DNA of 64,000 nucleotides, from NCBI GenBank assembly GCA_025594325.1, contig JANHCV010000011.1, positions 620,001 through 684,000 on the forward strand, written 5' to 3'. The stretch comes from Blastocladiella emersonii ATCC 22665 (taxonomy: Eukaryota > Blastocladiomycota > Blastocladiomycetes > Blastocladiales > Blastocladiaceae). This document shows positions 1 to 10,063 of this stretch, one piece after another. The notes under the pieces are model-generated. The model did no database searches. It saw only the letters and a list, made by a program, of their open reading frames with translations, and was not told the DNA's origin. Both the position numbers and the translations under genes were made by a program. Position 1 is the stretch's first letter. Each line of letters opens with the position of its first letter.

Positions 1-345
1 AAACAGAAGCGTGCGGTCGCGGCGGCGGCGAACCGGGTGCGCACCGTGGCGCTGCGCGCGGTCGCGGCGTGCCCGTGGGCGCGCGCCGTGTACGTCGCGG
101 CGGTCAAGGCGGCGGTTGAGGTGGCGTGCCCCGTGATCCCGGTGCACGAGGCGGTCGCGCTGGTCACGGCCATGGGCGAGCGCGGGGTGCGGGTGCGCGC
201 GGCCGTGGATCTCGGCGACGACGAGGAGGAGGCGGCGGCGGAGGCGGTCGGCGGGCTCGTGCCAGGCGCGCTCGTGCCGCGGTACAAGACGGTAGCGGCG
301 GACGAGCTCGAAGCCGAGGTGGACGCGGTCATGGCCGAGCTTTGA
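1..345 (+). CDS. C-terminal end of a probable NRDE-2 family protein (5' end outside window)
   Basis: The frame is open from base 1 to a TGA at 343-345, so only about the last 114 residues are present. The segment has the pattern ALRAVAACPWARAVYVAA followed by an acidic tail after GVRVRAAVDL. This resembles the end of the HAT-repeat protein NRDE-2 (NRDE2), where a 'RACPW.K.ly' helix and a 'glRv...le' segment close the protein. NRDE-2 proteins act in the nucleus with RNA helicase MTR4 and in small-RNA silencing. The codon use is strongly GC-rich, as in the following genes. It converges on the RGS gene, whose stop is 149 bp away. The assignment rests on a short, biased segment, so another HAT/TPR-type protein is possible. 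Confidence 0.45.
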   Translation, partial: KQKRAVAAAANRVRTVALRAVAACPWARAVYVAAVKAAVEVACPVIPVHEAVALVTAMGERGVRVRAAVDLGDDEEEAAAEAVGGLVPGALVPRYKTVAADELEAEVDAVMAEL

Positions 346-494
346 AAGACGGTGTGGGTGAGCAACGAATGAGTTTGGCAAGTGTATTATTGAGCACAGC
401 GGATCACATCGTCTAGGAGGAGAGGGAGGGAGATAGACACGACATGAGCGAGAGGAGGAGGCAGGTATCCGCGACACGACACGGTACGCCACGA

Positions 495-1013
495 CTACTG
501 GTGGCCGGCGGGCCGCTGGTCGACCGAGGGCGAGGTGCCTTGCTTGCCCTCGACGAAGCGGCAGAAGTGCGGGAAGGACGAGAGGCGCATGAGCTCAAGC
601 GTCTTGGCCTCGGCGGGGGCGAAGACGGCGGGGTCCGTGACGCCCTTCTGCTGCACGTCCTCGAGCAGCTTCTTGCGGATCACGTTGGGGCAGTTGACCT
701 CCTTGGGGGCGCCGGGGATGACGAAGGTCTGGATGATCTGCAGAATGGCGTTCTTGGCGTCGGCCGAGTCGGGCGCGTAGGCGGCGGTGCGGTACGACTT
801 GACGGCGTCGAGGAACTCGAGGTTCTCCTCCGAGTGCTCGCGCGTGCGCAGGAACTCCTCGAAGGCGGCCAGCGTGTAGGGCGGCTCGAGCTCGTTGGCG
901 AGCAGCGCCAGGAAGTTGCGCGCCTTGTCGCCCGACAGCTTGGACGACAGGGTCGGCGTCGACGACGACGACGTGGCGGCGGGCGCGGCGGCAGCGGGGG
1001 CGGGGGTGGCCAT
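495..1013 (-). CDS. Small RGS-domain protein (regulator of G-protein signalling)
   Basis: This is a 172-residue protein. After a low-complexity Ala/Pro/Ser/Thr N-terminus (residues 1-27) it is almost entirely one RGS domain. Recognisable blocks are FEEFLRTREHSEENLEFLDAV near residues 46-66 and the closing helix LMRLSSFPHFCRFVEG near 145-160. RGS domains accelerate GTP hydrolysis on G-alpha subunits and so switch off receptor signalling; in fungi these pathways control mating and nutrient or stress sensing. The frame stays open upstream to 1424, but that extension is Arg/Pro-rich, so the ATG at 1013 was chosen. No DEP or membrane segment is present, so it is a minimal RGS-only protein. Confidence 0.8.
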   Translation of the reverse strand: MATPAPAAAAPAATSSSSTPTLSSKLSGDKARNFLALLANELEPPYTLAAFEEFLRTREHSEENLEFLDAVKSYRTAAYAPDSADAKNAILQIIQTFVIPGAPKEVNCPNVIRKKLLEDVQQKGVTDPAVFAPAEAKTLELMRLSSFPHFCRFVEGKQGTSPSVDQRPAGHQ

Positions 1014-1741
1014 GGCGAGGACAGAGAGGTCGGTGGTGCGTGACTGGACGAGCAGGAGGGCGGGCGCGAGCGCGGCAGCAAACGTCGATGCGTCGAGTGG
1101 GTGGTGGTGGTGCAAGGTGGCCGCGGGGGCGGATCCAGAGGGCAGAGTCGCGGCAGATGCAGGTGGCAGCGATGGCCGAGATGAAGAGGCGGCGAAGAAG
1201 GAGGGCCACGACGGCGCGCGGCGGCGGCGGCGCGGTGGCGGGCGCGTGTCGGTTTGGGTGGGAGACACGCGGAGCGATATCAGGTTCGTGATCCGCGAAC
1301 GAATCGGGCGGGCCGCCTTGTCCGCCTCCGCCTGTGCTGCTGCTGGGGAAGTCGCCCGCCAGCTGCCGGTCGGCCAGAGCCCGCCAAGCATCCACGGGGC
1401 GCGCGCGGGGGGATGGATGCACAAGGGGAGACGTCACGCGCGCGTGGGGCGGCCGTGTCTCCGAAGGCGGTTCGGGATGCGGGAAGGTGGGAAGCTGGCG
1501 GGAAGGCGGGAGACGGCCCCGCGGCGGCGACCGACCGAGCGGCCCGCCCTGTGGCGCACCGCGAACCGAACAAAGGCACGTGCCGTGTCTCGCATCACGT
1601 GCGCGCGGCGCGTCTCGCAGCTCGGCGCGTGGCGGACCGTCAGGTGCGCGCCTCGCGTGTGGCTCGGCCGTCGGTTGGTCCATCATTTCCCCATCAGCAC
1701 ATGCACCACTGCTCGGGTTGCACTCGCTGAAGGGCCAGGAC

Positions 1742-1747
1742 TATAAA
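1742..1747 (+). promoter_or_regulatory. TATA box of the gene starting at 1806
   Basis: TATAAA followed by T lies 59 bp before the start codon, in an otherwise GC-rich 792-bp region between the divergent RGS gene and this gene. The leader GCAACGCATCAACC directly abuts the ATG and recurs before neighbouring genes. A clear TATA suggests a regulated or highly expressed gene. Confidence 0.6.
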
Positions 1748-1805
1748 TTCCGCGGGCCCTCCAGCTTAGGACCTGGACACTAGCGAACTTTGCAACGCAT
1801 CAACC

Positions 1806-2585
1806 ATGGGCCGCACTCAGACCACCTCTCAGCAGAAGAAGCTCGCCTCGCAGGCCTCGGCCACCACGCAGCAGTACAATGCTAAGTCGGCGGTGCAGGC
1901 GACCTCTCGCCCGGCTTCCGCGACGACCAAGGCTGCGGTCGCGAACGCTCGCCCCGCCTCGCCCGTCCAGACGCAGGCTGCGGCTACCCGCCCTGCTTCA
2001 CCCGTCCAGAAGCAGGCCGCGCCCACCGCGACCGGGAAGCAGCAGGCCTCCAAGGCCGCCCAGGCCCCGAAGCAGCAGCAGCTTAAGCAGGCCCAGCCGC
2101 CCGCGACCGTGTCCCGCCCCACGCCTGTCCGCGAGCACCCCGACGACGCCTTCCTCTCGGGCGCCTGGATGTTCGACTCGGCTCGCGCCCCGCAGTGGCT
2201 CGCGTCGCAGCTTCCGCCCGTCAACTACTACAAGAACAAGCCCGCTACGGCTGCCACGCCGGTCAAGGCCGCGCCCCAGAAGCAGCCGCTGCGCCAGGTC
2301 CAGTCGGCGAAGCTTCCTCAGTCGCAGCAGCGCTCCGGCAAAGGCGAGCTGAAGCAGGCCCCCGCCGCGGCCAAGCCGACCAACGAGGTCAAGCTGCTCC
2401 GCGCCATGCAGCGCCAGCGCCAGAGCCGCACCGCCGACCGCTTCGCCAACGGCGAGTGGCAGGTCGACGCCCAGGCCGCGCTTGAGTACCTCAAGGCGCA
2501 CATGGCCAAGCACAACCCGCCCTCGCTCCGCCGCGCCCCGCTCCTCAACCGCAAGCGCGTCTACATCGGCCTCGCCTGCTGGTAG
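1806..2585 (+). CDS. Unrecognised Ala/Gln/Pro/Lys-rich protein with a duplicated FxxGxWxxD motif
   Basis: This is a 259-residue basic protein with no introns. Residues 1-110 are low-complexity and rich in A, Q, P, S and K, with repeats of the type RPASPVQ. Two short folded-looking segments share one pattern: FLSGAWMFDSARAPQWLASQ near 118-137 and FANGEWQVDAQAALEYLKAH near 218-237, both FxxGxWxxDxxxAxxxL. The C-terminus ends in Trp (VYIGLACW). There is no signal peptide or transmembrane segment. The biased C-rich codons and TATA promoter suggest strong expression. I do not recognise a family; a basic intrinsically disordered nucleic-acid or protein-binding factor is possible. It is followed after 244 bp by the MNS1-like gene on the same strand. 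Confidence 0.75.
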   Translation: MGRTQTTSQQKKLASQASATTQQYNAKSAVQATSRPASATTKAAVANARPASPVQTQAAATRPASPVQKQAAPTATGKQQASKAAQAPKQQQLKQAQPPATVSRPTPVREHPDDAFLSGAWMFDSARAPQWLASQLPPVNYYKNKPATAATPVKAAPQKQPLRQVQSAKLPQSQQRSGKGELKQAPAAAKPTNEVKLLRAMQRQRQSRTADRFANGEWQVDAQAALEYLKAHMAKHNPPSLRRAPLLNRKRVYIGLACW

Positions 2586-2829
2586 CCCTTGTTGGCGGAA
2601 CGAGTCCGCAATGTATATCCGAACCCGTGTTGTGGGTTCACGTGTAATATAACGGTGATTGAACATCACATCACACGCGTCGAGAGGAGTGAGAGGCGGT
2701 CACGCGAGGGCGCGTCGCGTCGCGTTTCTGCGCTGTCTCCCCGCCCCCGCCTCGTCGGGACCTTCTCGCTGCGCCAACCGGCCCGAACACCCACCACCGC
2801 TGACTGACTGCAACGTATCAACCGCCGCC

Positions 2830-4368
2830 ATGCGCAACAACTTCCAGCACGCGGCCGCGCGCCGCGCCCGCATGGAGTCGCGCGAGCAGGCCAACCGCAA
2901 GCGCGAGTTTGCCCGCGAGGACCTCGTCTCCACCCTCAAGCAGGACAAGGTCCTCTACGACACCTTCACCAACGACGAGCGCCTCGAGATCAACCGCCGC
3001 AACCGCGAGTACCGCAAGTTTGACGAGGAGCAGGCCCTCATCGATGAGCTGCAGCGTGTACGGCTTCGCGCGACACTCGTCCCAGTCGCGTGTCGGCGCC
3101 CTAACGCTTGCCCATGTGTGTAGCAACAAGCCGAGACGGAGCAGCGGCTCGCCGCCAAGCAGCGCAACGAGGAGACGCTGCGGCAGATCCAGGAGCAGCA
3201 CGAGGAGCTGGTGCGCCAGGAGAAGATCCGGCAGAGCATCCGCGAGAGTAGCGTCGAGCTGCGCGAGCTCGAGCAGAAGCTGCACTACGCGTACATGAAC
3301 GCGGAGCGCGCCAAGCAAATCGAGCACCGGCACCTCGCGCGCGGGCAGGAGCAGCAGACCGAGCACGAGTACGCCGAGCAGGTGGCGCGCCAGCTCGAGG
3401 CCGCGGCCGCCGCCGAGAAGGCCGCCGAGGAGACGGCGTGGCGCCAGTCGCGCGCCTACAAGGCGTCGCTGCAGCAGCAGCTCGCCGACCGCGAGGACCG
3501 CAAGCGCGAGGACATGGAGCAGTTCCTGCGCGAAAAGGCCGTCGTCGACGAGCTCATCCAGCGCATCCACGCCGAGGATGCGGCCGAGCAGCAGCGCCGC
3601 CTCGCCCAGCAGCGCACCACCCGCGCCTTCATCGACGAGTACCTCGACGACCGCGCCAAGTGGCTCGCCCAGGAGCGCTCCAAGATCGAGGCCGAGAACG
3701 CCCGTATCGCCGAGTACGTGGCGCAGCAGGATGCGCGCGCCGCCGAGCGCCAGGAGCAGAAGCGCGCCGTCGACGAGGCGCGGTCGCGCGTCTACGCCAC
3801 GCTGGCCCAGAACATTGGCCGCAAGGAGTCGGAGCGCCAGGAGATCGAGGACCTGCGCGTCGAGCTCGCCGAGGCCGAGCAGCGCGAGCGCGAGCAGGAG
3901 AACGACCGCCGCGAGATGCAGCGGCGCATCCAGCAGCGGCTCGACCTCATCGACGCGTACAAGCGCCAGATCGCCGAGAAGCGCATACGCCGCGAGCAGG
4001 AGCGCGAGGAGGAGGAGGTGTTCTGCCAGCGCATGCTCGCCAAGCTCGCCGCCGACGTGCGCTTCGAGCAGTTCACGCGCGAGAAGAAGCGCCTCATGCA
4101 GCTCGAGCACAAGCGCGCCGTCGACGCCATGGTCGAGGACCGCCGCCGCCAGCTCGAGGCCGAGCGCCAGATGGACGAGGACGAGCGCCGCAAGGAGCAG
4201 GAGCTCGAGGCCTTCAAGCAGCGCGTCATCGAGCACGAGCGCCAGCGCCTCCTCCGCGACCACGCCGCCAAGCTGCTCGGATACCTGCCCAAGGGCGTCT
4301 TCAAGGACGAAAAGGACCTCGACCTCTTCGACGAGGAGTTCAAGCGAAAGTTCAAGCAGCTGCAGTGA
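2830..4368 (+). CDS. MNS1-like coiled-coil protein (trichohyalin-plectin-homology domain)
   Basis: Exons are 2830-3057 and 3124-4368. The 66-bp intron has donor GTACGG, a CTAAC branch site near 3101 and acceptor GTAG; splicing keeps phase and gives 490 residues. Almost the whole protein is charged heptad coiled coil (R, E, Q, A, K). It has TPH-family landmarks: FQHAAARRARMESREQANRK at the start, KLHYAYMNAERAKQI near 130, and the end block LLRDHAAKLLGYLPKGVFKD. The last block strongly recalls meiosis-specific nuclear structural protein 1 (MNS1). In animals and algae MNS1 is an axonemal microtubule inner protein with meiotic roles, so it would be odd in a non-flagellated fungus. It converges on LTN1 with a 165-bp gap. 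Confidence 0.65.
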
Positions 4369-4533
4369 TCCGCCGCTCGCGCGCGAGCCGTTCGCGCTCC
4401 CTCCCTCCCTCCCTCCCACTCTGCCAACTAGAACACATACACTCTCCCGCTTGTATCGCACCGCATGCGAGACGCGGCCGAGATGAGAAGTGAGCGAGTG
4501 AGCGAAAGCAGATGTATTCGGGGGCTGTCCCGA

Positions 4534-7500
4534 CTAGAAGAGCGAGCGACACAGCGGGCACGTCGACTGGGGCGACGACTTGAACCACTTGTACAAGCAC
4601 GATCCGTGGAACTTGTGCTTGCACGTCCGGCACGGCTTGTTGGGCAGCGTCTTGCACGACACGCCGACAATCGAGTAGCAGATGGCGCACTCGGTCGCGC
4701 CCTTGGTGTGCAGCTGAATGTTGCGGAGGAAGATCTGCAGCGCCTCGAGGATGGTCGCGTTCTGCACCGACAGGATCGTCTTGCACGACAGCAGCCACCC
4801 GCGCCACTTGCTTTCCGAGACGCCGGCGCGGTCGCCGCCTGCCACCTCGACGGGCCGCAGCGGGTACTGCGCGGGCAGGATCACCTGAAGCTCCATCTCG
4901 GCGTCCTCAATCGTGTACGTCGCCGACACCTGCGCGCCGCCCGTCCCCGACCGCAGCACGCGCACGGTGAGGTCCGTGATCTTGGCGTCGAGCGACGACA
5001 GCTCGTGCTGCAGGATCATGGGCGAGTAGTGCGCGATCGTCAGCTTCTCGACCGCCTTGCACAGGTGCTTGTCGCGCGACTCGGTCCACCACACGCGCAC
5101 GTGCGACGGCGTGTTGACCAGCGCCTGGAAGTACAGGTGCGCGCACAGCAGCCGGATCGCCATGTCGTCGTCGTCGCTCGCGCTCGCGCCCGCTGCTGCT
5201 GCTGCTGACGCGGTCGCCGCCGCCGCCTGCTTGGTCGTGTCCGAGTCGGGGAGCCCGCGCGGCTCGAAGGCCGTCACGTCCCACAGGTCGAGCGCGATGC
5301 CGTGCATGTCGGCGAGCTCGCGGAAGATGAACGACAGCAGCGCGTCAATGTCGACGGCGTCCATCCAGAACATCTTGAGCTGCAACGTCGCGGACTCGAA
5401 GTGGCGGAACACGAGCAGCCACGACAGGAGCCAGCCGAGCTCGATGTGCCCGTGCACGATCGGGTGCGGCGTCGCGAGGTTCTGCTGCAGGAGCGGGTGC
5501 AGCTGGAGCTCCTTGGCGATCTCGTCGTAGTTGGTCACCTCGAGCTGCAGCGACAGCTCCTGCACCTTGAGCCCGACCTTGCGGTACAGCAGGTGGTACG
5601 CGGCGACCTGCACGTGCCGCGCCGTCGACGTCAGCTTGGCGTACAGCTGGCCCTCCTCGAACAGCTCCGACGGGCACTCGGCGACCACCGCGCTGAGCCG
5701 GCGGCACACCACGTTCGGGTGCAGCCACAGCTCGGCCACGCGCTGCTGCAGCACGCCCATCTCCTCGGGGTCGATCTGGACCGTGTCGAGCAGCTCGAGC
5801 GCCACGTCGAGCAGCGCGAGCGCCCATGGGTTCGCCGGCTCGATCCCGTCGAGGAACATCCAGCAGAACTGGCCCGACTGCTCGCACGGGTGCCGCAGGA
5901 GCAGCATCGCCATGTGGACCTGCACCTCGAACTGGTCAAAGTCCGACAGCAGCTCGTCGACGAGCTCGGCAATGCGCTCGGGTGGCGCGATGGCGGGCGA
6001 CGGCGCGAGCTTGGCGGCGTTGAGCAGCATGAGGTAGATCGGGTCGTGCGTCTCGAACAGCGACTGGATCCAGCCCTCGGCCTTGGCCTCGAGCAGCGAC
6101 GAGTCGATGGTCACGCCGGACAGGAGCGCGGCGAGGATGCGCTGCTCGTGCTGCGTGGCCGCCGCGTCGACGAAGCCGAGGATCGTCGCCACGTCGGGCT
6201 GGACCAGGTGCGACAGGAACTGGAGCGCCCACAGCTGCGTCGAGGTCACTGACTCGGCCGAGGCGAGGTACGACTTGTACAGCACGTCGAGCGACGCGGT
6301 GTCGACCTCGTCCGCGAAGCCCGCGACGCGCGTGTCGCCGAGTGCCGCGACGAGGCACACGACCTCGAGCCACTCGGCGCTGAGCGGGTTCCCGCTCACC
6401 TCGCCCGCCGAGAGCACGCGAAGCTTGTCGAGAACCGACGCGAGGACCTCGGGTGCGGGCGCCGTGGGCTGCTTCGAGTTGAGCTCGGGCACATCGGCCC
6501 ACCCGCGGCGGATCGAGACGACGGGCGCGGCCACGAGCACGGCGACGACGAGCGGGTGCACGATGGCCGTGTACGGCGACCCGAGGCGCTTGAAGCACGT
6601 GGACCACGTCGCGGTCGAGATGTCGGGGCGCACGGTCCACGAGGCGAGCTGGTCGACGAGATCGGCGTCCACGGTGACGGAACCCCATTCCTCGTCGGAC
6701 GCGTGCCGCAAAAACCAGGCCGCGACGACGGGGTCCCGCAGCTTGCCAGCGTCGACGAGCAGGGTGAGGAGGCTGGTCAGGTTCTCGGCAACGATCTCGC
6801 TGAACACGGCGGCGCGGTCGACGAAGCCCTGCAGCGCGACGCGAAGCATCGGTAGGTGGGCAGGATCGAGGTGCGTGAGGGCGTACGCCGTCAGCGCGGA
6901 CGAGCGCCGCTTGGGCAAGAAGGGCAGCAGCGAGTCGATCGAGTAGGACGCGCCCTCGGGTCGCGGTGCATCGTGCGAAACGGTTTCGGCGTCGACGGAG
7001 AAGAGCAGCTCGACGACGTGGTCGTCGGCGGGGTCGGAGCAGGCGAGGGCCCACTGCGCGCACGAGAGGCAGTGGGGAAGCGCGGCGCGAATGGCGTCGA
7101 GCGACAGGTACGGTGTCGATGCGCTAGCCACACAGTGCCCGTCGGACGTGGACAGCGAGTAGGTCAGCTCGAGTAGATGGTGACGGGCCTCGGGGCTCTC
7201 GGCGGCGAGCAGCTGGTGCAGGGCGGCGGACAGGACGCGCGGGGCGAGCTCTTCGGCGCTCGAGTGGCCCTTGACCAGCGCAATCGTGCGCGAGACGTTG
7301 AGCGACGCGAGGTCCTGCAGGAGGCACTCGGCCACGGCGTCGGCGTACGGCGCAAACGTCGGGAGCGTGAGGATGGGCAGCACTTGCGCGTCGCTGTGCA
7401 TGCCGGCGGACCAGTCGTTGCGGCGCACGAAGCCAGCGACGAGCTCAATGTACCGCGCGTCGGCGCCCTCGCCGCGGTTCTTGGTGAGCAGGAGCACGTC

Positions 7501-8815
7501 GCGGACAAACGACCAGGTCTCGGGCCCGTGGGCCTGAATAGCCTGAGCCGTGTTGTTGCCCGACCCGAGCCCGTTGCGGATGGCGAGCTTGGTGGCCTTC
7601 CAGACGGCGTCGAGCGAGATCTCGGGCAGCAGCGACAGGAACACGGTGAGGGCGGGGAACACGGCGGGGACCACTGGCGCGGTCTGCGCAATGTACTTGA
7701 GGCACGCCTTGCTCAGCCGCGGGTGCACCTTGGCGGACCGCGCGTACGCGAGGAACCCGGCGTCGCCGCGGAGCTGCTGGATCGTGACCTCCCACAGGTC
7801 GGTCGCGACGGCCGTCTGGGTCTCTGCCCACAGCTGGTCGAGAAGAGCATCGCGCCAGGGGATCGGATCGACGGCGAGGGCGGCGAGCGAGCGCGTGAGG
7901 GTGACCATGGCGCGGCGGACGAGCGGGAAGGGCGACTTGAGCTGCGCGGCGAGCTCGGGCGCGGCAAGCAGTTCCATGGCCTTGTCGTGGCCGGCGAGCA
8001 GCCCAACGGTCTGGAGGGCGCAGGCGACGACGCGGGCGTACTTGGTCTCCATCTCGAGCTGGGTGTGGAAGCGCGGGTCGCTCAGGGTGTCGGGCCGCTT
8101 GACCGTGGTGAGCTGCGTGAGCTCCTCGATCATGGCGTCGCGGCAGAAGCGGAACACCTCGGCGTGCTTTGCCTCGGGGAAGACGGCGTCGAACGAAGCG
8201 GTCGCCAGCGGGGCGACGTCGCGGTCGTAGCGAGCCATGACCCAGGTGGTGATGAGCTCCTTGAGGTACGGCGCGAGCTTCTTCTTGGCGTGAGCCACGA
8301 GCAGCGCGTGCAGCTCGAAGATGAGGATGCGCACACGGCGCTCGTAGTCGGTGCCGAGGCGCGTGAAGATGCGCGGCTACACGGGCGCGGGTCGGGCATC
8401 AGTGCCATCAGTGCCTGAAGCCCGGCAGAACAGTGGCCGGGCCGCGCGGCAAGCGTACCCATTTCGGCAGCAGGTAGGCGATGCAGTCGGTCGCATCGGT
8501 CAGGTAGGCCTTGAGCTCGCTCAGCGCCTTGACCTTGGTGACGGCCTCCTTCTTGGTCAGCTTTCGCAGGATGACCACGAGGTCCGACGGCGTCGCGGGG
8601 TCCATGGCGATGGCCATGAGCGAGTCGAGCCCGGCCGAGTCGTCGGCGGCCGCGGTGCTGCCCGAGCTCGACGAGTCTGGCGACGGCGAGCCCCGCTGCC
8701 CGAGGTGCGCAAACGCCGAGAAGCCGACGAAGCCGCCGACGGCCTGCTGCGCGCTCGCGGACGAGGCCGCCTGGGCGTTGCCCTTGACGCGCTGCGCGGT
8801 GCGATCCTTGCCCAT
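4534..8815 (-). CDS. LTN1: Listerin, E3 ubiquitin ligase of ribosome-associated quality control
   Basis: Exon 1 is 8815-8459 and exon 2 is 8376-4534. The 82-bp intron (8377-8458, GTACGC to GTGTAG) joins ...LLPKW to PRIFTRLGTDYERRVR in phase, which is the classic listerin N-terminal module. The protein is about 1,399 residues, somewhat short for the family (about 1,560-1,800). The middle is HEAT/ARM-like helical solenoid. The C-terminus is a RING: CAIC, then PCRTCKHKFHGSCLYKWF, then CPLCRSLF as the final residues, matching the RING at the very end of LTN1/Rkr1. Listerin ubiquitinates stalled nascent chains on 60S subunits. The start ATG (MGKDRTAQRVKGN) resembles the family start; an upstream in-frame ATG at 8974 adds only biased sequence. 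It is divergent from RRP17. Confidence 0.93.
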
Positions 8816-9151
8816 GGTGGTCGATGCCGTTGACGAGGAAGGGCGGTCGCGCGGAAGAGCGGCGGATCGCCTGCAGCAGCTTCGTGTCTTCACCCAGAGG
8901 TGGAATGGCAGTCGATCGACCGAGGGGAGGGGGAGGAAGAAGAGGGCCGGTGACGCGGATGGCGGCCGAGTCAACCGCGAGAGGCGCCGAACACCGCGCT
9001 CGCCTGGCGACAGATCATGTGACGCCGCGTGACGTGAAATGCGTTGGCGGCCTCGCGCTCACTGCCCGCCAACCCACGGACCATCCGGAGTCGTGCGTCA
9101 CAGTATGCTCCGGTGCAACCCGAAAACAACGTAATCGCATGCAACGCAACC
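8816..9151. promoter_or_regulatory. Bidirectional intergenic promoter region between LTN1 and RRP17
   Basis: This 336-bp gap separates two divergent starts. A CAACG-based leader motif sits directly before each ATG: CAACGGCATCGACCACC on the LTN1 side and GCAACGCAACC on the RRP17 side. No TATA box is evident. Both genes act on the 60S subunit, one in quality control and one in assembly, so shared control would make sense; that is inference. Confidence 0.4.
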
Positions 9152-10063
9152 ATGAGTAGCAACTGGGATGTTTTGACGCGCAGCTCGCGCACCTGGACGA
9201 GCAAGCGCAAGACCAAGGCGCAGGACCTTGAGATCACCTTTGACGACACGGCGCGCGCGTATGCATCACCCCGCGACCGAGGCCTAGTGCCACGCTGCTC
9301 GGTGGGACGAACTGCTCACGCTGCGCTCCGCAACTGCGTAGTGAGTACCTGACGGGGTTCCACAAGCGCAATGTCGAGCGGAGGAACAAGCGCGTCGCGC
9401 ACGCCAAGGCCATGGAGCGCAAGGAGCGTAACCAGCAGCGCACCGAGGTACGGATCGAGTCGCGCTGCGGCTGTGGCCTAACCACGCTTGCGTTTGCTCA
9501 CCTCGCGCTTGCCCGACCGTCTCTAGAAACGCCGAGCCTTTGTCGAACTCGCTCGGCAAATGGAGGGTGAGCGCAATGCGCCGGAGAACCCTTCCCTGAG
9601 CGACGACGAGCACGACGAGCAGGCCAACGAGGGCGAGTCGCAGCAGCAGCGCAAGCCCAAGAAGGAGATCGCGTCCTTTGCCAACGACGAGCTCGAGACC
9701 ACCGTGACGGTCACGGAAATGTCGCTGGGAAACGACCTCCCGCTGACGGCGATCCTGGAGGAGGCGCGGGCCAAGCTCCAGGAGTCGCTCGAAGACGAGG
9801 AGAACGACGACAAGAGCGACGGCGACGAGGACGCCACCGTGAGCGGCTTCGCTGCGCCCAAGTCGGACGATGCGGCGGCGCACAAGAAGAAGCACAAGAA
9901 GGTGTTCAAGTACGAGTCGAAAAAAGAGCGCAAGGAGGAGCGCAAGAAGCAGCTCACGGGCTCCAAGACGCTCAACAAGAAGGCCGTCAAGAAGGGCGCC
10001 AAACCAAAGAAAGGCGAAACTAAGCGCAGCGCGCGAAAGGGAGGCGCAGGTGCTGCGTCGTAA
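9152..10063 (+). CDS. 60S ribosome biogenesis factor RRP17/NOL12 family
   Basis: There are three exons, 9152-9258, 9342-9447 and 9527-10063. The introns are 83 bp (GTATGC...GTAG) and 79 bp (GTACGG...CTAG, with CTAAC near 9478), and both keep phase, giving 249 residues. Splicing joins EITFDDTARA to EYLTGFHKRNVERRNKR, the signature of the Nop25/RRP17 domain (5'-3' exonuclease involved in 5' processing of 5.8S/25S rRNA). A long helical basic region follows, then an acidic stretch (near 165-175) and a Lys-rich C-terminus (KKHKK, KKERKEERKK, KKAVKKGAKPKK) fitting nucleolar localisation. It is the last recognisable host protein gene before the gene-poor region. Confidence 0.9.

Noticed and set aside
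4444-5208. Long plus-strand frames across the LTN1 region, and similar shadows across 5.3-8.4 kb
   Set aside because: These are antisense shadows of the LTN1 coding frame with Arg/Leu-rich nonsense composition.
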